From positions 1,612,001-1,676,000 of the forward strand of contig OZ244895.1 of assembly GCA_965221555.1 (NCBI GenBank): a DNA stretch of 64,000 bases, given 5' to 3'. The position numbers and the translations under genes were made by a program. Positions 56,922 to 64,000 of the stretch are shown here, piece after piece; the first letter of the stretch is position 1, and each line of letters starts with the position of its first letter. The notes beneath the pieces were generated by a model. The model made no database searches, was not told the DNA's origin, and worked only from the letters and a program-made list of their open reading frames with translations. This DNA is from JAJEAD01 sp965221555 (GTDB lineage: Bacteria > Pseudomonadota > Gammaproteobacteria > HK1).

Positions 56922-57596
56922 TCATGGTCCGATCCGCAGGTCCGGCGGGACCGAGCTGCCCGCCACCAACCGGGCGTTGACGAGGTCGTTGATCTCCGTC
57001 TTCTCCTTCGCTTGCGCCGCGGCGTACCCGTGGGCGCGCCAGCGACGCACCAGCCGGCGATGGAGCTCGGTCTCGGGCACGTCCAGGTACACCGTGAAGT
57101 CCATCCGCGCGCGGGCGCCACGCCAGCGCTCGTCGTCGAGCAGCAGGTAATTCCCCTCCGTGATGACGACGCGGTGATGCGGCAGGACGACGGTCGCAGC
57201 CGCCCGCGAGAGCTCGAGGTCCCGGTCGAACACGGGAACGGCCACCGCTACCCGGGGGGATTCGGCAAGGCGTCCGAGCATCGCCTCGAAGCCCGCGGCG
57301 TCGAAGGTAAACGGCGCTCCCTTGCGGCGCCGATGCCCCCGGGCGCACAGGACCCGATCGTCGTAGTGGAAACCGTCCAGGGCGGCGATCGCCGCGATCC
57401 CGACCGCCTCGCCCCCCGCCGGCGCCGCGTCGAGGGCGTCACGGAGCGCCGCGGCAAGCGTCGACTTTCCCGAGGCGGGCGGCCCCGCGATTCCGAGAAT
57501 GAAGCGCCGCTCCCGAGTGGCGATGTCCGCGGGCAGTGCGGACAGTATCCGCGCGACCCTCGACTCGACTCGATCCCTCATAGTGTCTGTTCGCAT
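56922..57596 (-). CDS. frcK: Uridine kinase-like P-loop kinase of the fructose operon (FrcK-like)
   Basis: 224 residues in the PanK/uridine kinase fold: Walker A IAGPPASGKSTLAAAL, GFHYDDRVL with the lid, RVAVAVPVFDRDLELSRAA, and VVITEGNYLLLDDERW. The name follows its place after frcBCA, as in Sinorhizobium frcBCAK; the substrate of FrcK is not established. ATG 57596 is preceded by GAGGA, which is part of the palindromic repeat at 57601-57656; ATG 57581 is an alternative. Confidence 0.85.
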   Translation of the reverse strand: MRTDTMRDRVESRVARILSALPADIATRERRFILGIAGPPASGKSTLAAALRDALDAAPAGGEAVGIAAIAALDGFHYDDRVLCARGHRRRKGAPFTFDAAGFEAMLGRLAESPRVAVAVPVFDRDLELSRAAATVVLPHHRVVITEGNYLLLDDERWRGARARMDFTVYLDVPETELHRRLVRRWRAHGYAAAQAKEKTEINDLVNARLVAGSSVPPDLRIGP

Positions 57597-57600
57597 ACTC

Positions 57601-57656
57601 GGGATCCTCGCCGTCTTCACCGGCAGGCCGATGCCCGGCGAGAGCCTTCCCTCGAT
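57601..57656 (-). repeat. Palindromic repeat upstream of frcK-like gene
   Basis: Intergenic counterpart of 48182-48234. Its terminal CTCGCCG and CGGCGAG can pair, and its end supplies the GAGGA that serves as Shine-Dalgarno of the frcK-like gene. Confidence 0.6.
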
Positions 57657-57686
57657 GCGTGCCTCGTCGGTCCGAGGGCGGCCTCG

Positions 57687-58487
57687 TCAGGTCGCGACGG
57701 CGCCCTCGGGCAGGGCGATCTCGGCCGGCGGTTCCCGGGCGCCGGTCATGATGGCGACCGCATCGGACATCGAATGGTCTCGTGGGCGAATCACCGCGTG
57801 ACGTCGGCTCAGCCGGTGGATGTGGATGCGGTCCGCCACCTCGAAGACGTGCGGCATGTTGTGGGAGATCAGCACGATCGGCATTCCACGGGCCTTGACG
57901 TCCAGGATCAGCTCCAGAACGCGCCGGCTCTCTTTTACCCCGAGCGCCGCCGTCGGTTCGTCCATGATGACGAAGCGGGTGGCGAAGGCCGCCGCCCGGG
58001 CCACCGCGACGCCCTGACGCTGGCCGCCGGACAGCGTCTCCACCGCCTGGGTGATGGACTGCACGGTCATCAGGCCCAGCTCGCTCAGCTTTTCCCGCGC
58101 GAAGTCCCGCATCTTCTTCTTGTCGAGCATCCTGAAAACCGAGCCGGCGATTCCCTCCTTGTAGAGCTCTCGGCCGAGGAACATGTTGTCGGCGATCGAG
58201 AGCGCGGGTGAGAGGGCGAGATTCTGGTAGACCGTCTCGATTCCCGCATCCCGGGCGTCCATGGGGGAGTTGAAGTGGATGGGTTCGCCGTCGAGCCGGA
58301 TTTCCCCCTCGTCGATCCGGATCGCCCCGCACAGCGCCTTCACCAGCGTCGATTTGCCGGCGCCGTTGTCGCCGATGATCGCCAGAATCTCACCCGGGAA
58401 GAGCTCGAAATCGGCCCGTTCCATGGCGGTGACGCGGCCGTAGCGCTTGGTCAGGCCCCGGCCGGTCATGACGGGCCGCAGGCTCAC
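57687..58487 (-). CDS. frcA: Fructose-type ABC transporter ATP-binding protein (FrcA)
   Basis: 266 residues, single ATPase domain as in FrcA rather than the doubled ribose type. Walker A GDNGAGKSTLVKAL, LSGGQRQGVAVARAAA, Walker B FVIMDEPTAALGV, H-loop LISHNMPHVFEVADRIHIHR. GTG 58487 overlaps the frcC stop (GTGA). Confidence 0.92.
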   Translation of the reverse strand: MSLRPVMTGRGLTKRYGRVTAMERADFELFPGEILAIIGDNGAGKSTLVKALCGAIRIDEGEIRLDGEPIHFNSPMDARDAGIETVYQNLALSPALSIADNMFLGRELYKEGIAGSVFRMLDKKKMRDFAREKLSELGLMTVQSITQAVETLSGGQRQGVAVARAAAFATRFVIMDEPTAALGVKESRRVLELILDVKARGMPIVLISHNMPHVFEVADRIHIHRLSRRHAVIRPRDHSMSDAVAIMTGAREPPAEIALPEGAVAT

Positions 58488-59707
58488 GCGCTGACTCTGC
58501 GGATCCACTGGTCCATGGCGACCGCGACGATGATCAGCAGGCCGACCGCGAAGGTCTGCCAGAGGACGTCGACACCTCCGAGCTTCAGCCCCGATCGGAA
58601 CACGCCGACGATGAGGGCGCCGAAGAGCGTGCCGAAGATCGCGCCGCGCCCTCCGAACAGCGAGGTCCCGCCGATCACCACCGCGGTGATGGCGTCCAGG
58701 TTCCCTTCGTAGAAGGACTGCGGCGAGGCCGATCCGACCCGGCCGATGGCCGCCCAGCCGCCGATGGCGCAGATCAGGCCGGCCGTACCGTAGACCGACA
58801 TGAGCACGCGGTCGGTGCGGATGCCGGACAGCTCCGCCGCCTCCTTGTCGTCGCCCACGGCATAGACTGAGCGGCCCCAGGCCGTCCAGTTCAGGGCGTA
58901 CCAGAGCACCACGAAGACCCCGATCATCAGAAAGGAGCCCAGGGTGAACTGCGCTCCGAGGAGCTCCACGCGCACTCCGAAGAGCTTCAGCAGCGGGGCG
59001 GTCGCGTCGATGTCCTGGCTGCGGATGGTCTCCGATTCCGAGTACCAGAGGTTCAGCGCGAAGAAGACCGACCAGGCGCCGAGGGTGACGATGAAGGGCG
59101 GCAGCCGCACCTCCAGGGCCGGTCCGAATGCGAGCCAGCCCACGGCAAGCCCGGCCAGTACGCCGAGCGGCAGGACGTACATGAACGGCACCCCGAAACC
59201 GTGCAGGAGCACCCAGACGAGCACCGCCACCACCACCGGCACCAGCCGGGTTCGGGTGACGAGGCTGCCGTTGAAGAGGCCGCAGGCGACCCCTACCGCC
59301 AGTCCGATCAGGATTGCCAGCACCGCGGGGACATCGCCCTGCACTGCCAGACGCGCCATGACCATGTAGCTCAGTACCATGATCGCCGCGACGCTGAGAT
59401 CGATTCCGGCGGTGAGGATGACCAGGGTCTGGGCCGCGCCCAGTATGCCGATGATGGTGACCTGCTGGATGATCAGCGAGAGGTTGAACGCCGAGAAAAA
59501 GTTTTCGGCCACCAGCCCGAAGACCAGGCAGCTCGCCACCAGCACCACCACCGGCGCGGCGGTCGGATTGGCGTGCAGGAAGTGGTGGAGCTTGGCGAGC
59601 GGAGACCGGTCGTGGACCTCGAAGGAGGCCACCTCCGAGGCGCTCCCATCCAGGGCCTTTTCGAAGTCCCGCCCTCCGCGCGATGCCGGAGGCCGGTCGT
59701 CAGCCAT
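58484..59707 (-). CDS. frcC: Fructose-type ABC transporter permease (FrcC) with extra segment
   Basis: 407 residues, CUT2 permease. Matches FrcC of Sinorhizobium closely: FEKALDGSASEVASFEVHD, FFSAFNLSLIIQQVTIIGILGAAQTLVILTAGIDLSV, LPPFIVTLGAW, AVGDDKEAAELSGI, AVVIGGTSLFGGRG, MDQWIRRVSA. It is about 45 residues longer: between FNGSLVTRTRL and RLPPFIVTLG there is an added hydrophobic stretch (VPVVVAVLVWVLLHGFG through GLAVGWLAFGPALEV), so membrane topology may include two extra spans. Confidence 0.9.
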   Translation of the reverse strand: MADDRPPASRGGRDFEKALDGSASEVASFEVHDRSPLAKLHHFLHANPTAAPVVVLVASCLVFGLVAENFFSAFNLSLIIQQVTIIGILGAAQTLVILTAGIDLSVAAIMVLSYMVMARLAVQGDVPAVLAILIGLAVGVACGLFNGSLVTRTRLVPVVVAVLVWVLLHGFGVPFMYVLPLGVLAGLAVGWLAFGPALEVRLPPFIVTLGAWSVFFALNLWYSESETIRSQDIDATAPLLKLFGVRVELLGAQFTLGSFLMIGVFVVLWYALNWTAWGRSVYAVGDDKEAAELSGIRTDRVLMSVYGTAGLICAIGGWAAIGRVGSASPQSFYEGNLDAITAVVIGGTSLFGGRGAIFGTLFGALIVGVFRSGLKLGGVDVLWQTFAVGLLIIVAVAMDQWIRRVSA

Positions 59708-59841
59708 TGGATCGCCGTCCCCGGGCCCCGGGTTCCGGGCCGAAGGCGCGCTTCGTGTCGGCGCCCGGGTTCAAGTTCCGGTCCGAAGGCCAGGCCCCGA
59801 CCCCCGCGCCATGCGGCAGGGGTCGGACCATGAGGGACGCC

Positions 59842-60867
59842 TCAGCCCCAGCACTTGGTCAGCGCTTCGTCCGAGGTGATCGAGGGTATGCCCGCGACCG
59901 GCTCGTCGGTGACCAGCTCAACGCCGGTGTCGAAGAACGAGAGACCTTCCGTGTTCTCCGGCTTCTTGCCGGACTTCGCGAACTCCACCACCGCCTCCAC
60001 CCCGAGCGAGGCCATGCGCAGAGGGAACTGCATGGAGGTGGCGCCGATAATGCCTTCCTTGACGTTCTGCACCCCCGGGCACCCGCCGTCCACGGAGACG
60101 ATCAGCACTTTGCCGGCCATTCCGAAGGATTTGAGGCCCTCGTAGGCGCCGGCCGCGGCCGGCTCGTTGATGGTGTGGATCACGTTGATGCCCGGATCCT
60201 TCTGCATCAGGTTCTCGATCGCGGTGCGCCCGCCCTCCTCGGAACCCATCGTGCTGTCGCCACCGACGATGCGCGGATCGTCTTCGTCGTACATCCGGTT
60301 TATGTCCTTGACGTCTACGCCAAAGCCCTTCAGGAAGCCCTGGTTGCGCAAAACGTCGACCGTGATCTGCGCCTCGGAGAGGTCCAGCGTGGCAATCTTC
60401 GCGGTGGACGTGTCGCCCATCTTGGCCGCGGCCCACTGTCCGATCAGCTCGCCGGCCCGAAAGTTGTCGGTCGCGAAGGTCGCATCGGCGGTCTCCGGCG
60501 GATCGAAGGGCGTGTCGAGGGCGATGACCAGAATCCCCGCTTCACGGGCCCGCCCCACGGTGTCGGCGAGGCCAGCCGGATCGGAGGGAGTGATCAGGAT
60601 ACCCTTGGCTCCGGCCGCCACCAGGCTCTCGATGGCCTCGATCTGCGCCTGGTTGTCGCCGTCGTACTTGCCGGCGAAGGTGCGCAGCTCCACGCCCATC
60701 TCATCGGCCTTGGCCTGTGCGCCCTCGCGCATCTTCACAAAGAAGGGGTTGGTGTTGGTCTTGGTGATCAGGCCGATGATCACGTCTTGCGCCTGGACCG
60801 GTGCGGACAGACCGGCCATGGCAAGCAGGGCGGTGGCGATCAGGGTCATGAGTGACTTCGATTTCAT
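59842..60867 (-). CDS. frcB: Fructose-type ABC transporter substrate-binding protein (FrcB)
   Basis: 341 residues with signal peptide (LMTLIATALLAMAGLSAPVQA). Periplasmic CUT2 fold: VIIGLITKTNTNPFFVKMREGAQAKADEMGVEL, GILITPSDPAGLADTVGRAREAGILVIALDTPFDP, INVIHTINEPAAAGAYEGLKS, VSVDGGCPGVQNVKEG. Close to FrcB. ATG 60867 follows GGAGAAGC. First gene of the island in the direction of transcription. Confidence 0.93.
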   Translation of the reverse strand: MKSKSLMTLIATALLAMAGLSAPVQAQDVIIGLITKTNTNPFFVKMREGAQAKADEMGVELRTFAGKYDGDNQAQIEAIESLVAAGAKGILITPSDPAGLADTVGRAREAGILVIALDTPFDPPETADATFATDNFRAGELIGQWAAAKMGDTSTAKIATLDLSEAQITVDVLRNQGFLKGFGVDVKDINRMYDEDDPRIVGGDSTMGSEEGGRTAIENLMQKDPGINVIHTINEPAAAGAYEGLKSFGMAGKVLIVSVDGGCPGVQNVKEGIIGATSMQFPLRMASLGVEAVVEFAKSGKKPENTEGLSFFDTGVELVTDEPVAGIPSITSDEALTKCWG

Positions 60868-61392
60868 TGATCTGCTTCTCCCAGGGGGTATCGAGTGTCC
60901 CAGCGCTGCCTTGCGGATGGACCCGAGCCGGGGACAACCGCCGATCCTCAAGCACTGTGCCCGGCGATCAAAAACCGCGCCCGGGGCCTCTGTCAACTCA
61001 CCTGGTAACTTCGAGTACCCGACCTGGCGAGCGATCCGCGAGCGACGATGGTCGCGCTGCGCACCCGTCACCGCCGACGGCTCCGGGTTCCGCGGGAAGA
61101 TCCGGCTTGCGGGTTCTCGGCGTCCGGGCGGGTGTGGTGTGCGGGAACCGCGCCGCAACCAGTCGCGTCGTCGCCGGGTACGGGCGCGGCATGTCCGTCG
61201 CTCGCGAGCCCGAACCGTACAGGAGGGAAATGTGTGCATCCTTGGGGGGCACAAGATCGCTCCCTCGCCAGGCGGCGGCCTTCGTGCTCGCCGGCGAGCG
61301 CACCGGTCGTCTTCAGGGGCCCATGGACCGGCGGGCAGATTCGCCGCCCCACCTGGGCGGCAAGATTGCGGGGGTTGCGGCATGATACCCGG
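60868..61392. other. Intergenic region upstream of frcB and sirtuin gene
   Basis: 525 bp, GC-rich. No credible gene; the Arg/Gly-rich shadow frames do not resemble proteins. It must contain the frcB promoter, but no clear boxes were found. Confidence 0.5.
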
Positions 61393-62172
61393 ATGACCGA
61401 ATCGGCCCATCCCGATTCCTGCATTCAAGCGTTGGCCTCGCATCTCAAGCGCTGCCGGCGCGCGGTGATCTTTACCGGAGCGGGCATCAGCACCGAGTCG
61501 GGAATTCCGGATTTCCGCAGTCCCGGCGGCATCTGGGCGCGCAACGCGCCTATCGGCTTCGATACCTTCCTCGCCTCCGAGGAGGCCCGCCGCGAGACCT
61601 GGCGGCGCAAGGACGAAGTCGATCGGGATCTCTCGCGGGCATCACCCAACCGGGGACATCACGCGGTAGCCGAGCTCGTGCGTGGTGGCCGGGTGCTCGC
61701 GGTCGTCACCCAGAACATCGACGGGCTGCACCAGCGCTCCGGGGTTCCCGGCGAGATCCTGATCGAACTGCACGGCAACGGCACCTATGCGCGCTGCCTG
61801 AGCTGCCGGCAACGATACGAGCTCGCCCCGATCCTGCGTGCCTTTCGTACCGACGAGACGCTGCCGGTGTGCTCGCGCTGCGGCGGCATCGTCAAGACCG
61901 CGACGATCTCCTTCGGGCAGCCGATGCCCCAGGATGAGATGCGTCGGGCCGAGGCCGCGACCCGCGCCTGCGATCTCTTTCTCGTCGTCGGCTCTTCGCT
62001 CGTGGTGTATCCCGCCGCGGCGCTTCCCGGCGCGGCGAAGGCGGGCGGGGCGCCGCTGGTGATCCTGAACCGCGAGCCGACCGACTACGACGCGATCGCG
62101 GACCTCGTGCTGCACCGCGAGATCGGCCCGACGCTCGGCGCCGCAACGGAGCTGGTCTCTCGCGAGACCTAA
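61393..62172 (+). CDS. Sir2-family NAD-dependent protein deacylase
   Basis: 259 residues. NAD site FTGAGISTESGIPDFRSPGGIW, VTQNIDGLHQRSG, catalytic His in IELHGNG, and a zinc site ARCLSCRQRY ... PVCSRCGG. FFGSSL-type end is VVGSSLVVYP. Class II/III bacterial sirtuin removing acetyl or succinyl groups from lysines. ATG 61393. Downstream of a region with no partner genes. Confidence 0.94.
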   Translation: MTESAHPDSCIQALASHLKRCRRAVIFTGAGISTESGIPDFRSPGGIWARNAPIGFDTFLASEEARRETWRRKDEVDRDLSRASPNRGHHAVAELVRGGRVLAVVTQNIDGLHQRSGVPGEILIELHGNGTYARCLSCRQRYELAPILRAFRTDETLPVCSRCGGIVKTATISFGQPMPQDEMRRAEAATRACDLFLVVGSSLVVYPAAALPGAAKAGGAPLVILNREPTDYDAIADLVLHREIGPTLGAATELVSRET

Positions 62173-62495
62173 GCCGGGCGCGAGACGGAGCCGCTGCCGG
62201 TGGCATGAGGACGGAAGCCACCTGGCCGGTGCTTGCCAGGCGCGATCCTCTGACTGCGGATGCCGATGCCGATTCCGGCCGCCCTGCCTTTCCGGTTCAC
62301 GGTTGCGCGTCTTCCGGTCCGTGCGCCCCACTGACGCGAGCATGATTGCGTCCGAAGCGGCCGAAAATCGGTGTGACTTGGGGGTTCGTCCCGGCGCGCT
62401 TCATCGACGGCAAGCCGGCGGGAAGTGGAAGCGATCCGGCAAGCGCTGGACCCCTTCAATATACTGTATGGCAGGTTGAGGATCGGAGAGCGGCA
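62173..62495. other. Intergenic region between sirtuin and PhyH-like genes
   Basis: 323 bp, no gene. Contains the dispersed repeat copy at 62340-62386. Confidence 0.5.
62340..62386 (+). repeat. Dispersed intergenic repeat, core copy
   Basis: GCATGATTGCGTCCGAAGCG, then CGAAAATCGGTGTGACTTGGG. Also preceded by GGTCCGTGCG, the complement of the first block seen upstream of glmS and glnA. It ends 109 bp before the PhyH-like start. Confidence 0.65.
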
Positions 62496-63389
62496 ATGGG
62501 CAACGCGCACCCCCTTGGCCCGGAAGAGATCGATGCCTACCACCGGGATGGGTACCTGTACTTGCCGGGTTTCTTCTCGCACCAGGAAGTGGCGCCGGCG
62601 TGTGAGGCGATCGCCCTCGATCCTTCCATCGGCGGCCACATGGAACACGTGCACGACGGGATCGACGAGACGAGAGAGGACCGCGGCAGCGGCTACCGTC
62701 TCGACTACATCGGATGGTTTCGGGAAGGGGACGATTGGCTCGGCACCTGTACGCGGCTGCAACGTATCGTCGAAGGATCAACGGCGCTGATCGGAGAGCC
62801 GGTCTATCACTATCACTCGAAGCTGGTGCGCAAACCCAGGGTAGGGAGTGGCACCCTGGTCTGGCATCAGGACTACGGCGGCTGGTACCAGGACGGTTGC
62901 ATCCGGCCCGACATGCTCACTTGCGTGATCGCGCTCACCGATGCGACGCAGGACAGTGGTTGCCTGCGACTGCTCAAGGGCTCGCACAAGCTGGGCCGTC
63001 TCGATCGGATACCCGGCGAGCATACCTACGCGAACATCAACTCCGAACGATTGGCGCGAATCCTCGAGCGCTTCGAGGAGGTGCCGATGGTCATGCGTCG
63101 GGGCGACGGGCTTTTCTTTCACGGCAACCTCGTGCATTCGTCCGGCCCCAACACCGCCGGATACGACAGATGGCTGCTGGAGCTCTCATACAACGGCATG
63201 TCGAACGAGCCGGTGTTCGAAGGCCAGAGCCACCACGCCGCGATCCCCCTGGACATTGCCGCCGATGACTCCCTGCGTAACGGCGCGTTCCGGGGCGTTT
63301 TCGAGCGCACCCCCATTCAGGACCTCGGCGATCGCGGCGCGGAGGGCGCATCGATCTACTATCGGGAGGAGTTCCCACTGTTGTCCTGA
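62496..63389 (+). CDS. PhyH-family Fe(II)/2-oxoglutarate dioxygenase
   Basis: 297 residues. Iron ligands seen as WHQDYGGWY (H-x-D) and HGNLVHSSGPN (distal His), with a 2-oxoglutarate-binding Arg in YDRWLLELSY. Typical PhyH N-terminus EEIDAYHRDGYLYLPGFFS. Substrate unknown; relatives hydroxylate phytanoyl-CoA, ectoine or chlorinated side chains. ATG 62496 follows GGAGAG. Confidence 0.88.
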   Translation: MGNAHPLGPEEIDAYHRDGYLYLPGFFSHQEVAPACEAIALDPSIGGHMEHVHDGIDETREDRGSGYRLDYIGWFREGDDWLGTCTRLQRIVEGSTALIGEPVYHYHSKLVRKPRVGSGTLVWHQDYGGWYQDGCIRPDMLTCVIALTDATQDSGCLRLLKGSHKLGRLDRIPGEHTYANINSERLARILERFEEVPMVMRRGDGLFFHGNLVHSSGPNTAGYDRWLLELSYNGMSNEPVFEGQSHHAAIPLDIAADDSLRNGAFRGVFERTPIQDLGDRGAEGASIYYREEFPLLS

Positions 63390-63502
63390 GGGGTCCTGGC
63401 GCTTGCGGACTTCTCATCGCCGCCTTCGAGGATCGGGCGCCGCCACGGCGGGTGGAGACTTCGTAGTCATCGGGAGCGGCCCCTGTCCCTGACCGCGCGA
63501 GG

Positions 63503-64000
63503 TCACTGGGTGCCTTCCTCCGCGACGCCCCCGGCCATGTCGCCCTGGTGACGACCGGAACGCGCGTCTTCCAGCGCGCGGCGCAATTCGGCAATGGTCT
63601 TGCCGTAGTCCTCCGAGCCGAATATCGCCGAGCCCGCCACGAAGGTGTCGGCGCCGGCCTCGGCCACCGCCGTGACGTTGGCGAGGCCGATGCCCCCGTC
63701 CACCTCGAGGCGGGCTCGCACCCCTCTCCCGTCGAGCATATCGCGGGCGCGACGCAGCTTGCCGAGGGTGGATGGGAGGAACGCCTGTCCCCCGAATCCG
63801 GGGCTCACCGACATCACCAGGACCAGGTCGAGGCAATCGAGCAGGCCGTGGAGGCAATCAAGGGGGGTATCGGGACCGAGGGCAAGCCCCGCCTTGCAGC
63901 CGTGCTCCCGGATGAGCGCGATGCTGTCCGCGACGTGTTCGCTCGCCTCGGGGTGAAAGGTGATCCAGCTCGCGCCCGCGCGGGCGAATTCCCGAATCAG
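63503..64000 (-). CDS. rpe: Ribulose-phosphate 3-epimerase, C-terminal part
   Basis: Truncated by the window end; 165 codons of the C-terminal part. It reads ...ASWITFHPEASEH, CKAGLALGPDTPLDCL, VLVMSVSPGFGGQAFLPSTLGKL, RLEVDGGIGLANV, and AGADTFVAGSAIFGSEDY, all rpe motifs including the catalytic Asp in EVDGGI. It interconverts ribulose-5-P and xylulose-5-P, in the pentose phosphate and Calvin cycles. Slightly long C-terminal tail after the family end. Confidence 0.95.
   Translation of the reverse strand: MIREFARAGASWITFHPEASEHVADSIALIREHGCKAGLALGPDTPLDCLHGLLDCLDLVLVMSVSPGFGGQAFLPSTLGKLRRARDMLDGRGVRARLEVDGGIGLANVTAVAEAGADTFVAGSAIFGSEDYGKTIAELRRALEDARSGRHQGDMAGGVAEEGTQ

Noticed and set aside
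60868..61392. Plus-strand frames upstream of the sirtuin gene
   Set aside because: Gly/Arg/Pro-rich translation without domain similarity; only the part from ATG 61393 is protein-like.

Overview
The window is a 64 kb, GC-rich chromosomal segment of a gammaproteobacterium that probably oxidises reduced sulfur compounds. The gammaproteobacterial call rests on a 16S-tRNA-Ile-tRNA-Ala-23S-5S operon with E. coli-like sequence and boxA elements, on the rhlB/trxA/rho neighbourhood, on the LptM-LysA pair, and on erpA, yggX and anmK. The sulfur-oxidation call rests on an aprM-aprB-aprA cluster (adenylylsulfate reductase with its membrane partner), supported by a TusA-like persulfide carrier paired with a PP-loop ATPase. 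No phage, insertion sequence, integrase or CRISPR array was seen.

Left part (1-17.9 kb), mostly housekeeping: 3' end of glmU, glmS, a TlpA-like thioredoxin (minus), then a tightly packed + strand run cysS-yidD-class II DAHP synthase-Trm112 protein, an opposing class I DAHP synthase, rubredoxin, an IscA/ErpA-like protein with an altered C-terminal Cys motif, an ATP-grasp ligase, yggX, hemJ, a coiled-coil membrane protein, bactofilin, erpA, anmK, an M23 peptidase and tyrS.

Centre (18-31 kb): the rRNA operon, with a consensus promoter, two boxA copies, long RNase III processing stems, a probable intervening sequence in helix 45 of 23S rRNA and a strong terminator. Then, all on the minus strand, rho-aprM-aprB-aprA, with aprM only 25 bp after rho. 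A large TPR protein gene sits between rho and trxA.

31-47 kb: rhlB, lptM, lysA, the PP-loop/TusA pair, a cation diffusion facilitator, glnA, a fused anthranilate synthase (TrpE-TrpG in one chain), a 1203-residue ABC exporter with two transmembrane/ATPase halves, a DUF4864-like secreted protein, a cupin, and an orphan TRAP-type solute-binding protein; then dps on the minus strand.

Right part (48-64 kb): a 13-kb, all-minus-strand carbohydrate island. In order of transcription: frcB-frcC-frcA-frcK-like (fructose-type ABC uptake and a small kinase), smoE-smoF-smoG-smoK (polyol ABC uptake), a mannitol/polyol 2-dehydrogenase, a PfkB-type fructokinase and a ROK-family regulator. Together these would take up mannitol, sorbitol or fructose, oxidise the polyol to fructose and phosphorylate it. 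The set resembles alphaproteobacterial frc/smo loci, so transfer is likely, although no mobile element remains. Beyond it lie a sirtuin deacylase, a PhyH-type dioxygenase and the 3' part of rpe.

A family of roughly 45-bp dispersed repeats sharing ATCGGTGAAANNTGCGGGC-like cores lies in at least six intergenic spacers. A different palindromic repeat appears both inside the 3' end of the ROK gene and in front of the frcK-like gene.
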